A stretch of 64,000 nucleotides of DNA from Pseudohoeflea sp964511625 (GTDB lineage Bacteria > Pseudomonadota > Alphaproteobacteria > Rhizobiales > Rhizobiaceae), in assembly GCA_964511625.1 (NCBI GenBank), contig CAZEJG010000009.1, positions 1-64,000 on the forward strand. The letters run 5' to 3'. Below the pieces are notes generated by a model, which worked only from the letters and a program-made list of their open reading frames with translations, made no database searches and was not told the DNA's origin. The stretch's first letter is position 1, and every line of letters starts with the position of its first letter. Shown in pieces: positions 25,885-34,131 of the stretch. The position numbers and the translations under genes are program-made.

Positions 25885-28653
25885 TTACCGCCCCGGCCGC
25901 CCCGTCTTGCTCGGGCGCTTCCGGCGCCGGTCCTCGGCTTCGTCCTCGTAGCTTCCCGCGCCGATTTTGCCGCGGCGCACCGGGCCCTCGACGTCCGATG
26001 AACTCCCCCGCCCGGCCTTCGGGCCGAGCGGTTTTTCCGTGCGGCCGACGGTCATTTCGTCCAGCGTGTTCTTGCGGAAATAGGAGGCGGGCTTGCCGGT
26101 CGCCTCGGCCTTGCGCTTGGAGCGGGTGTTCTCGATGCCGGCGTCGCGGGACATCGGGTCGTCCATCAGTTCGAGCTCGACGGATTTCAGGCGCTTGATC
26201 TCGTCGCGCAGGCGGGCGGCGGTCTCGAAATCGAGATCGGCGGCGGCGTCGCGCATCTGTTTTTCGAGCGCTTCCAGATGGGCGGCGAGATTGCCGCCGA
26301 CCATGGCTTCCTCGCCCTTGCCCTTCCTGCCGCCGGGGCCGGGAATGGCGGCGCGGACATGGTCGCGCTCGTAGACCGAGTCGAGAATGTCGTTGATGCG
26401 CGCCTTGACCGATTGCGGGGTGATGCCCTGCTCGGCGTTCCAGGCGAGCTGCTTTTCGCGGCGGCGGCTGGTTTCCTCCATGGCGCGCTCCATCGAGCCG
26501 GTGATCTTGTCGGCATAGAGGATGACGCGGCCGTCGACGTTGCGCGCGGCGCGGCCGATGGTCTGGATGAGAGAGGTTTCCGAGCGCAGGAAGCCCTCCT
26601 TGTCGGCGTCGAGAATGGCGACGAGGCCGCATTCGGGGATGTCGAGGCCCTCGCGCAAGAGGTTGATGCCGACGAGCACGTCAAAGGCGCCGAGGCGGAG
26701 ATCGCGGATGATCTCGATGCGCTCTAGCGTGTCGATGTCGGAGTGCATGTAGCGTACGCGCACGCCCTGCTCGTGGAGATACTCGGTGAGATCCTCGGCC
26801 ATGCGCTTGGTCAGCACCGTGCAGAGCGTGCGGTAGCCGGCGTCTGCCGTGGCGCGGATTTCGCCGAGAACGTCGTCGACCTGGGTCTTGGCGCCGCGCA
26901 CTTCCACGGGGGGATCGATGAGGCCGGTGGGGCGGATGACCTGTTCGGCAAACACGCCGCCCGACTGGTCCATCTCCCACTGGCCGGGCGTGGCCGAGAC
27001 GGCGACGGTGGAGGGGCGCATGGCGTCCCATTCCTCGAAGCGCAGCGGCCGGTTGTCCATGCAGGAGGGCAGGCGGAAGCCGTATTCGGCCAGCGTCGCC
27101 TTGCGCCGGAAGTCGCCGCGATACATGCCGCCGATCTGCGGCACGGTGACGTGGCTCTCGTCGATGAAGAGAAGCGCGTTGTCGGGCACGTATTCGAACA
27201 GCGTCGGCGGCGGCTCGCCCGGCGCGCGGCCGGTGAGATAGCGCGAATAGTTCTCGATGCCCTGGCAGACGCCGGTGGCTTCCAGCATTTCCAGATCGAA
27301 GCGCGTGCGCTGCTCGAGCCGCTGGGCTTCCAAGAGGCGGCCGGCCTGTTCGAGCTCGACGAGACGGTGCTTGAGCTCTTCCTTGATCGACTTGATCGCC
27401 TGGTTGAGCGTCGGCCGCGGGGTGACGTAGTGCGAGTTGGCGTAGATCTTGACGCTCTTGAGGTCGCCGGTCTTCTGGCCGGTGAGCGGATCGAACTCGG
27501 TGATGGCGTCGATCTCGTCGCCGAACATGGAGATGCGCCAGGCGGCATCCTCCAGGTGGGCGGGGAAGATCTCGATCGTATCGCCGCGAACGCGGAACGA
27601 GCCGCGCTGGAAATCCATGTCGCGGCGCTTGTACTGCTGGGCCACGAGATCGGCGAGCAACTGGCGCTGGTCGATACGGTCGCCGACTTCCATCTGGAAG
27701 GTCATGGCGGTGTAGGTTTCCACCGAGCCGATACCGTAGATGCAGGAGACGGAGGCCACGATGATGACGTCGTCGCGCTCCATCAGCGCGCGGGTGGCGG
27801 CGTGGCGCATCCGGTCGATCTGCTCGTTGATCGTGGATTCTTTCTCAATGAAGGTATCGGTGCGCGGCACATAGGCCTCGGGCTGGTAGTAGTCGTAATA
27901 GGAGACGAAATACTCGACCGCGTTGTCGGGGAAGAAGCCCTTGAACTCGGAATAGAGCTGCGCGGCGAGCGTCTTGTTCGGCGCCAGGATCAGCGCCGGG
28001 CGCTGGGTTTCCTCGATCACCTTGGCCATGGTGAAGGTCTTGCCCGAACCGGTGACGCCGAGCAGCACCTGGCTGCGCTCGTTGGCGTTGGCCCCCTCGA
28101 CGAGATCGGCGATCGCCTGCGGCTGGTCGCCGGCGGGCTTGAGGTCGGTCGCCATACGGATCTGGATGCCGCCCTCGGATTTCTCCGGTCGAGCCGGCCG
28201 GTGCGGCGTCCACAGCTTGCCGTTCTTGTGCAGCGGATTGCCGCTCTCGATCAGGTCAGACAGCGCCTGCACGGTCTTGGTGTTGGCGGTGCCGGCGAGC
28301 GTCTTCTCCGCCTCCTCCATCGACATGTCGAGACCGGCCACGGCATTGAGCCCGGCCGCGGCGCGGGCGCGCGGATCGGTGGTGCCGCCGATGGAGGTGC
28401 CGCGGGCGGTTTTTTTGGAAGTGTCGGTCTCCGCCGCCTTCTTGCGGTGCTTGCCGGCGGCGGAGCGGATCGCGCGGTTCTCCTCCTTGCGGCGGGCGCG
28501 CACGGCGTCCTCCTCGGCCTGTTTCGCGAGGTCGGCGGCCCAGTCGGCGATGGAGCCGGACGCGGGCGCGCCCTCGAATTCGCGCTGCGGCGCCTCGCCG
28601 AAACCGGTGTTCTCGTCGTCGCGGGAGGAGGTCTTGCGGGGTGATCTGGCCAT
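25885..28653 (-). CDS. uvrB: excinuclease ABC subunit B
   Basis: UvrB, 922 aa, the damage-verifying helicase of nucleotide excision repair. Walker A is GVTGSGKTF; the beta-hairpin region reads SYYDYYQPEAYVP; motifs FIDESHV and QTIGRAARN are present; the UVR domain near the C-terminus (LEKQMRDAAADLDFETAA) binds UvrC. It is longer than the about 670-aa enterobacterial form: an about 150-residue Lys/Arg/Ala-rich N-terminal extension and a roughly 100-residue basic tail (RRKRPSKTGRPGR end). Both are usual in Hyphomicrobiales. Start: MARSPRKTSS at 28653; the open frame continues upstream to 28896 but with an unrelated Cys/Arg-rich sequence. No LexA box was found. Confidence 0.95.
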   Translation of the reverse strand: MARSPRKTSSRDDENTGFGEAPQREFEGAPASGSIADWAADLAKQAEEDAVRARRKEENRAIRSAAGKHRKKAAETDTSKKTARGTSIGGTTDPRARAAAGLNAVAGLDMSMEEAEKTLAGTANTKTVQALSDLIESGNPLHKNGKLWTPHRPARPEKSEGGIQIRMATDLKPAGDQPQAIADLVEGANANERSQVLLGVTGSGKTFTMAKVIEETQRPALILAPNKTLAAQLYSEFKGFFPDNAVEYFVSYYDYYQPEAYVPRTDTFIEKESTINEQIDRMRHAATRALMERDDVIIVASVSCIYGIGSVETYTAMTFQMEVGDRIDQRQLLADLVAQQYKRRDMDFQRGSFRVRGDTIEIFPAHLEDAAWRISMFGDEIDAITEFDPLTGQKTGDLKSVKIYANSHYVTPRPTLNQAIKSIKEELKHRLVELEQAGRLLEAQRLEQRTRFDLEMLEATGVCQGIENYSRYLTGRAPGEPPPTLFEYVPDNALLFIDESHVTVPQIGGMYRGDFRRKATLAEYGFRLPSCMDNRPLRFEEWDAMRPSTVAVSATPGQWEMDQSGGVFAEQVIRPTGLIDPPVEVRGAKTQVDDVLGEIRATADAGYRTLCTVLTKRMAEDLTEYLHEQGVRVRYMHSDIDTLERIEIIRDLRLGAFDVLVGINLLREGLDIPECGLVAILDADKEGFLRSETSLIQTIGRAARNVDGRVILYADKITGSMERAMEETSRRREKQLAWNAEQGITPQSVKARINDILDSVYERDHVRAAIPGPGGRKGKGEEAMVGGNLAAHLEALEKQMRDAAADLDFETAARLRDEIKRLKSVELELMDDPMSRDAGIENTRSKRKAEATGKPASYFRKNTLDEMTVGRTEKPLGPKAGRGSSSDVEGPVRRGKIGAGSYEDEAEDRRRKRPSKTGRPGR

Positions 28654-28890
28654 GGCCGGAATATGGGACGCGCGCGCGACGAAAGAAAGGCCCCGGCACC
28701 GACAAAGCCGGGGGAAAGAAGACGCCGGACGCATAATACTGACACTGGATGGCAGCAGCAGGCATCGACAGCGGCAGATGCGGTCAACGGAGAACGATGG
28801 TCCGCCATGGACCGCCGGATGGCGGGATGCTATCGCGACAGGACAGATGGCGGCGAACGGGCTCCGGCCCGAGATTGACAGGACAAAACC

Positions 28891-29829
28891 ATGCACACAT
28901 CACTGATCACAGGTGGCAGCGGATTTCTCGGGTCGCATCTCTGCGACCGGCTGATCGAGGCGGGTCACGACGTCCTGTGCGTCGACAACTTCTTCTCGGG
29001 CGACAAGCGCAACATCCGTCATCTGGTCAACAATCCCCGCTTCGAGCTGATGCGTCACGACGTGACCTTTCCCCTCTATGTCGAGGTCGACCGCATCTAC
29101 AATCTCGCCTGCCCGGCCTCGCCGATCCACTACCAGCACGATCCGGTGCAGACGACCAAGACCAGCGTCATCGGCGCGATCAACATGCTCGGCCTCGCCA
29201 AGCGGCTGCATGCGCGCATTCTCCAAGCCTCCACCTCGGAGGTCTACGGCGACCCGGAGATCCATCCGCAGGTCGAGGGCTACTGGGGCCGCGTCAACCC
29301 GATCGGCATCCGCTCCTGCTACGACGAGGGCAAGCGCTGCGCCGAGGCGCTGTTCTTCGACTATCGCCGCCAGCACAATCTCGACGTCAAGGTCATGCGC
29401 ATCTTCAACACCTACGGTCCGCGCATGCACCCCGAGGACGGCCGCGTGGTCTCCAACTTCATCGTCCAGGCGCTGAAGGGCGAGCCGATCACGCTTTACG
29501 GCGACGGCAGCCAGACCCGCAGCTTCTGCTATGTCGACGACCTGATCGACGGCATGCTGAAGCTGATGGACAGCCGCGACGGTTTCACCGGGCCGGTCAA
29601 TATCGGCAATCCCGGCGAGTTCACCATCCGCGAACTGGCCGAGAAGGTGATCTCGCTGGTAGGAGGCCCCTCGAAGATCGAGTTTCAACCCCTCCCCCAG
29701 GACGACCCCAAACAGCGCCAGCCCGACATCACCCTGGCCAGGGCCGAGCTCGGCTGGGAGCCGAAGGTGCAGCTCGAGGACGGGCTGAAGGAGACCATCG
29801 CCTATTTCCGCGCCTACTTCGCCGAATAG
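28891..29829 (+). CDS. NAD-dependent epimerase/dehydratase, UDP-xylose synthase (UDP-glucuronate decarboxylase) type
   Basis: A 312-aa extended short-chain dehydrogenase. The NAD-binding TGGSGFLGSH is at 7-16. The UXS signatures NLACPASPIHYQ and STSEVYGDP are present, with the catalytic Tyr and Lys in SCYDEGKR, then MRIFNTYGPRM. These fit UDP-glucuronate decarboxylases that make UDP-xylose for surface polysaccharides. The length equals that of bacterial single-domain UXS. No other polysaccharide genes lie beside it, so the end product is inferred. It is divergent from uvrB across about 237 bases, which hold a CCCCGGC/GCCGGGG hairpin at 28691-28713. Confidence 0.88.
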   Translation: MHTSLITGGSGFLGSHLCDRLIEAGHDVLCVDNFFSGDKRNIRHLVNNPRFELMRHDVTFPLYVEVDRIYNLACPASPIHYQHDPVQTTKTSVIGAINMLGLAKRLHARILQASTSEVYGDPEIHPQVEGYWGRVNPIGIRSCYDEGKRCAEALFFDYRRQHNLDVKVMRIFNTYGPRMHPEDGRVVSNFIVQALKGEPITLYGDGSQTRSFCYVDDLIDGMLKLMDSRDGFTGPVNIGNPGEFTIRELAEKVISLVGGPSKIEFQPLPQDDPKQRQPDITLARAELGWEPKVQLEDGLKETIAYFRAYFAE

Positions 29830-30045
29830 CAACTACACGGCCTGTCACGGCCGCCAGCCTACTCTCGCAAAAGCCCCCCTGATTCTAGCGGGAAAGCCGT
29901 GGCAACTTCCTCAACCGTGATCGCCGTAGACAAGTGAGGCTGGTAAAAGCGGCCATCACGGCCCGCGCGGCTCTCGGCCACGTCTCCAGCGGTGAGGCGT
30001 GAATGGCAGGAGCGATCAACGGCTCCGTGAGGATGGTGGGGCACC

Positions 30046-32010
30046 ATGTCTTTATGGACCTATCTGAGAGACAATTGGGGACAGGGCAGCGACAGTCCGG
30101 AACTGTGCCAGGCCCAGCACCAGGCCCTGATGCGCCAGGTGCCGATCATGTATGCGGTGATGACAATCAACCTCGCCATGCCGGCGGTACTTTTTTACGG
30201 CAAGGCGCCCTTCGTTCTCTCCGTCACCGTCCCCCTCGTTCTCATTTCCTTTTTCATCTTCAGGGCGACCTCGCTCTACAGAATGCGCAACCGCATTCTT
30301 TCCCCGGAGGAAATCCAGAGGGAATTCCGCGGCGTCACCATCATCGCCGTCGTTATGAGCGCGCTGCTGACCGGCTGGGCAATCGCCCTGTTCCAGTATG
30401 CCGACGACATGCTGAAGGGTCAGATCACCTCGTTCGTCGGCATCAGCATGCTGACCGCCATCACCTGCCTGATGCCGCTCAGGCAGGTGGCGCTGATCCT
30501 GTTCGTGGTGACGGCGCTGCCCATATCGGCTTTCCTCCTGCTGCAGGCGGAACCGGTGTTCCACGCGGTCGCGCTCAACCTCTTTGTCATTACCATCGCC
30601 ATGCTGGTGGTGCTCAAACGGGCCAATGAGGAGTTCCGCCAGCGCGTGGCCAAGGAGGTGGCACTCGACACACAGCGCCGGGAACTGGAAGAGCTCAATA
30701 ATGCCGTTCTTCGCGCCGCGAACGAAGACAATCTCACGGGCCTGCCGAACCGCCGTCACTTCATCGGGATGCTCACCGAGCGGCTCGAAAACGCCCGGGC
30801 CACCCGTCGCCATTTCGCCGTCGGCGTCGTCGATCTCGACGGCTTCAAGCCCATAAACGACCTGATGGGCTATCACGTGGGCGACACGCTGTTGATCGAA
30901 GTGGCCCGACGGCTGCGTGCCGCCGCCCCCGACCACATCACCATCGCGCGCATCGGCGGCGACGAGTTCGGCATCATCTTCCCCGACGCGGACGACGAAC
31001 GCAGCCTCAGACAGGAGTGCCGCAGCATCCTCTCGTCTCTGGAACCGGAGTTCCATCTGCCCGAGGGGACCGTGGCACTGACCGGCACCTGCGGCATCGC
31101 CCGCTGCACCGGCCCCGATTGCCACACGGCGGAACTCTTCGAGCACGCCGGCTTCGCGCTGCGTTACGGCAAGGCCGCCGAGCCCGGCAGCATCACCATC
31201 TTCTCCGATCATCACGAGCGCGCGATCAAGGATACGGCCACCATCGGCAAACGGTTGCGCGAGGCCAATCTGGCCGACGTGCTGCAGCTCGAATACCAGC
31301 CGATCATCGAAAGCAGCAGCGGCCGGACGCTCGGCATGGAGGCGCTGGCGCGCTGGTACGATCCCGAACTGGGTCGGGTACCGCCGGACATCTTCATCCG
31401 TGTCGCCGAACAGAACGGCATGATCGGCAAGGTGACCGTGACACTGCTCGCCAAGGCGCTGGCCGAAGCCGCAAACTGGCCGGAAGACAACTATCTCTCC
31501 TTCAACCTGTCCGCCCAGGACATCTGCTCGCACGAAACGATGACGGCGATCTTCGCCACCATCGGGCGTTCCAACGTCTCGCCGCGCCGGCTGGTCTTTG
31601 AGATCACCGAATCCTCGGTCATGCAGAATTTCGACCGCGCACTCCAGAGTCTAGAGACCCTGAAGGGCGCCGGCTGCCATCTGGCGCTTGACGATTTCGG
31701 TACCGGCTACTCCTCGCTGAGCTACGTCCGGCGCCTGCCGATCGACCGGGTTAAGGTGGACGGCTCGTTCCTCAAGGGAATCGAGCAGGACATCGTCTCT
31801 CTCAACCTGGTCAAGACGATTTCGGAAATGTGCGAGAACCTTGATCTGCAGTGCATTCTCGAAGGCGTGGAGACCGAGAGGCAGGCCGAACTGCTCAACG
31901 ACATCGGCTGCACCGCCTATCAGGGCTATCTCTTCGCACGGCCGATGAATCCCGACACGCTGGCAACCTGGCGCGAGGAGTACGACGAGCGCGTCCGGGC
32001 AGCAGGGTGA
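30046..32010 (+). CDS. GGDEF-EAL dual-domain cyclic-di-GMP protein
   Basis: A 654-aa inner-membrane protein. Five or six hydrophobic helices lie within residues 30-190. The GGDEF domain starts at NEDNLTGLPNRRHF and has an intact IGGDEFG. The EAL domain has all key residues: MEALARW, NLSA, FEITESS, LALDDFGTGYSS, VKVDGSF, EGVE and QGYLFARP. Both synthesis and breakdown of c-di-GMP are therefore possible, and the direction depends on signal input. No RxxD inhibitory site is seen before GGDEF. The start ATG has only a weak GGTGGGG upstream. Its environment (UXS, DUF486) does not reveal the signal. Confidence 0.92.
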   Translation: MSLWTYLRDNWGQGSDSPELCQAQHQALMRQVPIMYAVMTINLAMPAVLFYGKAPFVLSVTVPLVLISFFIFRATSLYRMRNRILSPEEIQREFRGVTIIAVVMSALLTGWAIALFQYADDMLKGQITSFVGISMLTAITCLMPLRQVALILFVVTALPISAFLLLQAEPVFHAVALNLFVITIAMLVVLKRANEEFRQRVAKEVALDTQRRELEELNNAVLRAANEDNLTGLPNRRHFIGMLTERLENARATRRHFAVGVVDLDGFKPINDLMGYHVGDTLLIEVARRLRAAAPDHITIARIGGDEFGIIFPDADDERSLRQECRSILSSLEPEFHLPEGTVALTGTCGIARCTGPDCHTAELFEHAGFALRYGKAAEPGSITIFSDHHERAIKDTATIGKRLREANLADVLQLEYQPIIESSSGRTLGMEALARWYDPELGRVPPDIFIRVAEQNGMIGKVTVTLLAKALAEAANWPEDNYLSFNLSAQDICSHETMTAIFATIGRSNVSPRRLVFEITESSVMQNFDRALQSLETLKGAGCHLALDDFGTGYSSLSYVRRLPIDRVKVDGSFLKGIEQDIVSLNLVKTISEMCENLDLQCILEGVETERQAELLNDIGCTAYQGYLFARPMNPDTLATWREEYDERVRAAG

Positions 32011-32141
32011 AGGACCGGACGCAGCCACACCGGTTCGGAGACAGGCATGAACCGCAGCACTCGGCAGGCGTAATTGCCCCTTGCCCGGCGGCGTGGAGGG
32101 GATAAGTATCCGGCGTCGATCACATCCCCGGATTTCCCGCC

Positions 32142-32495
32142 ATGACCCTTTCCCCGATGTTCGCCAAGTGGCTGCCCGTCGTGCTGCTTTCGCTCTCCAA
32201 CATCTTCATGACGTTTGCCTGGTACGGGCACCTGAAGTTCAAGTCCGCGCCGCTGATGATCGTGATCGTGGTCTCCTGGGGGATCGCCTTCTTCGAATAC
32301 TGCCTAGCCGTGCCCGCCAACCGCATCGGCAATGCCTACTGGTCGGCGGCCGAGCTCAAGACCATGCAGGAGGTCATAACCCTTGTGGTCTTCGTCGGCT
32401 TCGCGGTGACCTATCTGAAGGAGCCGCTCGGCTGGAACCATGCCGTCGGCTTTGCCCTCATCGCTCTCGGCGCGGCTTTCATTTTCAGGGGCTGA
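32142..32495 (+). CDS. DUF486-family membrane protein
   Basis: A 117-aa protein with four membrane helices and the family pattern LSNIFMTFAWYGHLK near the N-terminus and VGFAVTYLKEPLGWNH in the second half. It resembles small multidrug-resistance-like proteins in fold, but the substrate is not known. It is convergent with creA, 21 bases away. Confidence 0.85.
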   Translation: MTLSPMFAKWLPVVLLSLSNIFMTFAWYGHLKFKSAPLMIVIVVSWGIAFFEYCLAVPANRIGNAYWSAAELKTMQEVITLVVFVGFAVTYLKEPLGWNHAVGFALIALGAAFIFRG

Positions 32496-32516
32496 GATAT
32501 TGGAGAGCGGCAAGCC

Positions 32517-33026
32517 TCACGGCTTGCCGTTGGTCCATTCGACCTCCTGGCCGTAGAGCGGCACGGTGGAGATCGCCATCTTGGCGGAACCGTCCTGCAC
32601 CTGGCGGGAATGGACGAGATAGACCAGCGTGTCGTTGGCCTTGTCGTAGATGCGGTTGACGACCAGCTTCTTCCACACGAGCGAGCGGGATTCCTTGAAG
32701 ATTTCCTCGCCGCCCTCGCCGAGTTCGATATCGCCGATCTTCACCGGGCCGGTCTGCCGGCAGGCGATGGAGGCGTTGGACGGATCCTCGAACCAGTTGC
32801 CGTTCTTCAGCCGGTCGATAACGCCGCGGTCGAAATAGGCCACATGGCAGGTGACCCCGGATATCTCCGGGTCGGCGACCGCGTCAATGACGATGTCGTT
32901 GCCGATCCAGTCGACGCCGACCTCGCCGACCTGCTCGGCCTGCGCCGGAGCAGCGAAGGCGGCCGGTACGGCGAGCGCAAGCGCTGCTGCGAGGGAGCGG
33001 AAATTGGAATGACGGTGGACGCCCAT
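32517..33026 (-). CDS. creA: CreA family periplasmic protein
   Basis: A 169-aa exported protein. A signal peptide (MGVHRHSNFRSLAAALALAV up to AQA, cleavage about residue 30) precedes the CreA domain: VGEVGVDWIGNDIVIDAVADP, GVTCHVAYFDRG, SIACRQTGPVKI and the conserved KKLVVNRIYDK. The two Cys may pair. AAGGAG lies just before the ATG at 33026; the frame continues far upstream with no homology. The role of CreA is unknown. It is divergent from the small membrane gene at 33150. Confidence 0.88.
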   Translation of the reverse strand: MGVHRHSNFRSLAAALALAVPAAFAAPAQAEQVGEVGVDWIGNDIVIDAVADPEISGVTCHVAYFDRGVIDRLKNGNWFEDPSNASIACRQTGPVKIGDIELGEGGEEIFKESRSLVWKKLVVNRIYDKANDTLVYLVHSRQVQDGSAKMAISTVPLYGQEVEWTNGKP

Positions 33027-33149
33027 GTTTAACTCCTTGTCGATTGCGCAGGCTGCGTCGCCTTGCCGCTGCCGATATGGGGCGTTCGGTCCCTCAATGG
33101 AAGGCTTGCCGCCTTGGCACGACAAGGGAGCGGGAGTAAACAGGACGCC

Positions 33150-33323
33150 ATGACGAACGCGGAACGATCCATGACGGGCTTGTCGGCCAGACGCCTGCTG
33201 ATTTCCGGCGGGCTTCTTGCTCTTGCCGCAGTCGCCGCCGGTCTTGCCTTCGGCGGCTGGCTGAGGCACGGCGCCGCCATCCTTGCCACGATGGCCGAGA
33301 GCGGCCTGTCCTGGTGTCTCTAG
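33150..33323 (+). CDS. small single-pass membrane protein
   Basis: A 57-aa protein with a basic start (MTNAERSMTGLSARRL), one hydrophobic segment of about 20 residues (LLISGGLLALAAVAAGLAFG) and a short tail ending in Cys-Leu. It lies 48 bases before the SCO1 gene on the same strand, so it may belong to its unit. AGGACG precedes the ATG. No family recognised; its small size keeps the call uncertain. Confidence 0.5.
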   Translation: MTNAERSMTGLSARRLLISGGLLALAAVAAGLAFGGWLRHGAAILATMAESGLSWCL

Positions 33324-33371
33324 CCGACAGGTTCCGCGCCTGATCCGCCCGCCTGCCACGGAGACGTCCCC

Positions 33372-33959
33372 ATGACCACCACGCGCACCCTGCTCTGGGT
33401 CTTCATCGCACTCTTCGCCGGACTTCTGGGCTGGATGTCGTTCGAATGGTACCGTTCCGCTGGCGGGCCCGGCGAGGCGCCCTACGGTGTGCCGTTCAAG
33501 CTGACCGACCAGAACGGCGACCCGATCACCGAGCAGGCGCTGCGGGGCCAACCGACGGCGTTGTTCTTCGGTTTCACCCATTGCCCGGAGGTCTGCCCGA
33601 CGACGCTTTACGAGCTCGACGGCTGGCTCAAGCAGGCCGATCCCGAGCGGAAGATCGACGCCTATTTCATCACCGTCGATCCGGAGCGCGACAGCCCGGA
33701 AATCCTGAAAAACTACGTCTCCGCCGTCTCCGACCGGATCACCGGCGTATCCGGCACCCCCGACGAGATTGCTGACGTCATCAAGGGCTTCCACATCTAC
33801 GCCAAGAAGGTGCCGCTGGAATCGGGCGATCCCGACGACTACACGATGGACCACACGGCATCCGTCTTCCTGCTCGATGCGAACGGCCGGTTCAGAAGCA
33901 CCATCGCCTATGGCGAAAATGCCGATGTGGCGATGAAGAAGCTGGAAAACCTTCTCTAA
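33372..33959 (+). CDS. SCO1/SenC family copper chaperone
   Basis: A 195-aa thioredoxin-fold protein anchored by one N-terminal helix (residues 6-24). Copper-binding Cys71 and Cys75 form CPEVC in GFTHCPEVCPTTLYEL, and His161 lies in MDHTASVFLLD. This residue set is that of SCO proteins that load CuA of cytochrome oxidase or reduce its thiols in the periplasm. No oxidase genes are in the window. It follows the small membrane protein at 33150. Confidence 0.92.
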   Translation: MTTTRTLLWVFIALFAGLLGWMSFEWYRSAGGPGEAPYGVPFKLTDQNGDPITEQALRGQPTALFFGFTHCPEVCPTTLYELDGWLKQADPERKIDAYFITVDPERDSPEILKNYVSAVSDRITGVSGTPDEIADVIKGFHIYAKKVPLESGDPDDYTMDHTASVFLLDANGRFRSTIAYGENADVAMKKLENLL

Positions 33960-34131
33960 CGCCCCTCCGCGCCTATTTTGTGAAAGAAGAGACGCATCCG
34001 GCCGTCCCGCACCGTCAGGAGTGAAGCCTCCTCGTCATGGCGGGCAACGGCCGGTTTTGCTTGTCTTGACGCCTTTACAGCGTATCGAGAACATTCGATA
34101 GAACGGGACGACCCTTGGACAGGAAGCCATA

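Noticed and set aside
26743..28644. 633-codon open frame on the + strand
   Set aside because: Antisense to uvrB, no motifs, low-complexity composition.
28654..28890. LexA box (GTTC-N7-GTTC) in front of uvrB
   Set aside because: Single GAAC/GTTC half-sites occur, but no pair has the right spacing.
28749..29882. 377-codon open frame on the + strand overlapping the UXS gene
   Set aside because: Out of frame with the clear epimerase and rich in Arg/Pro.
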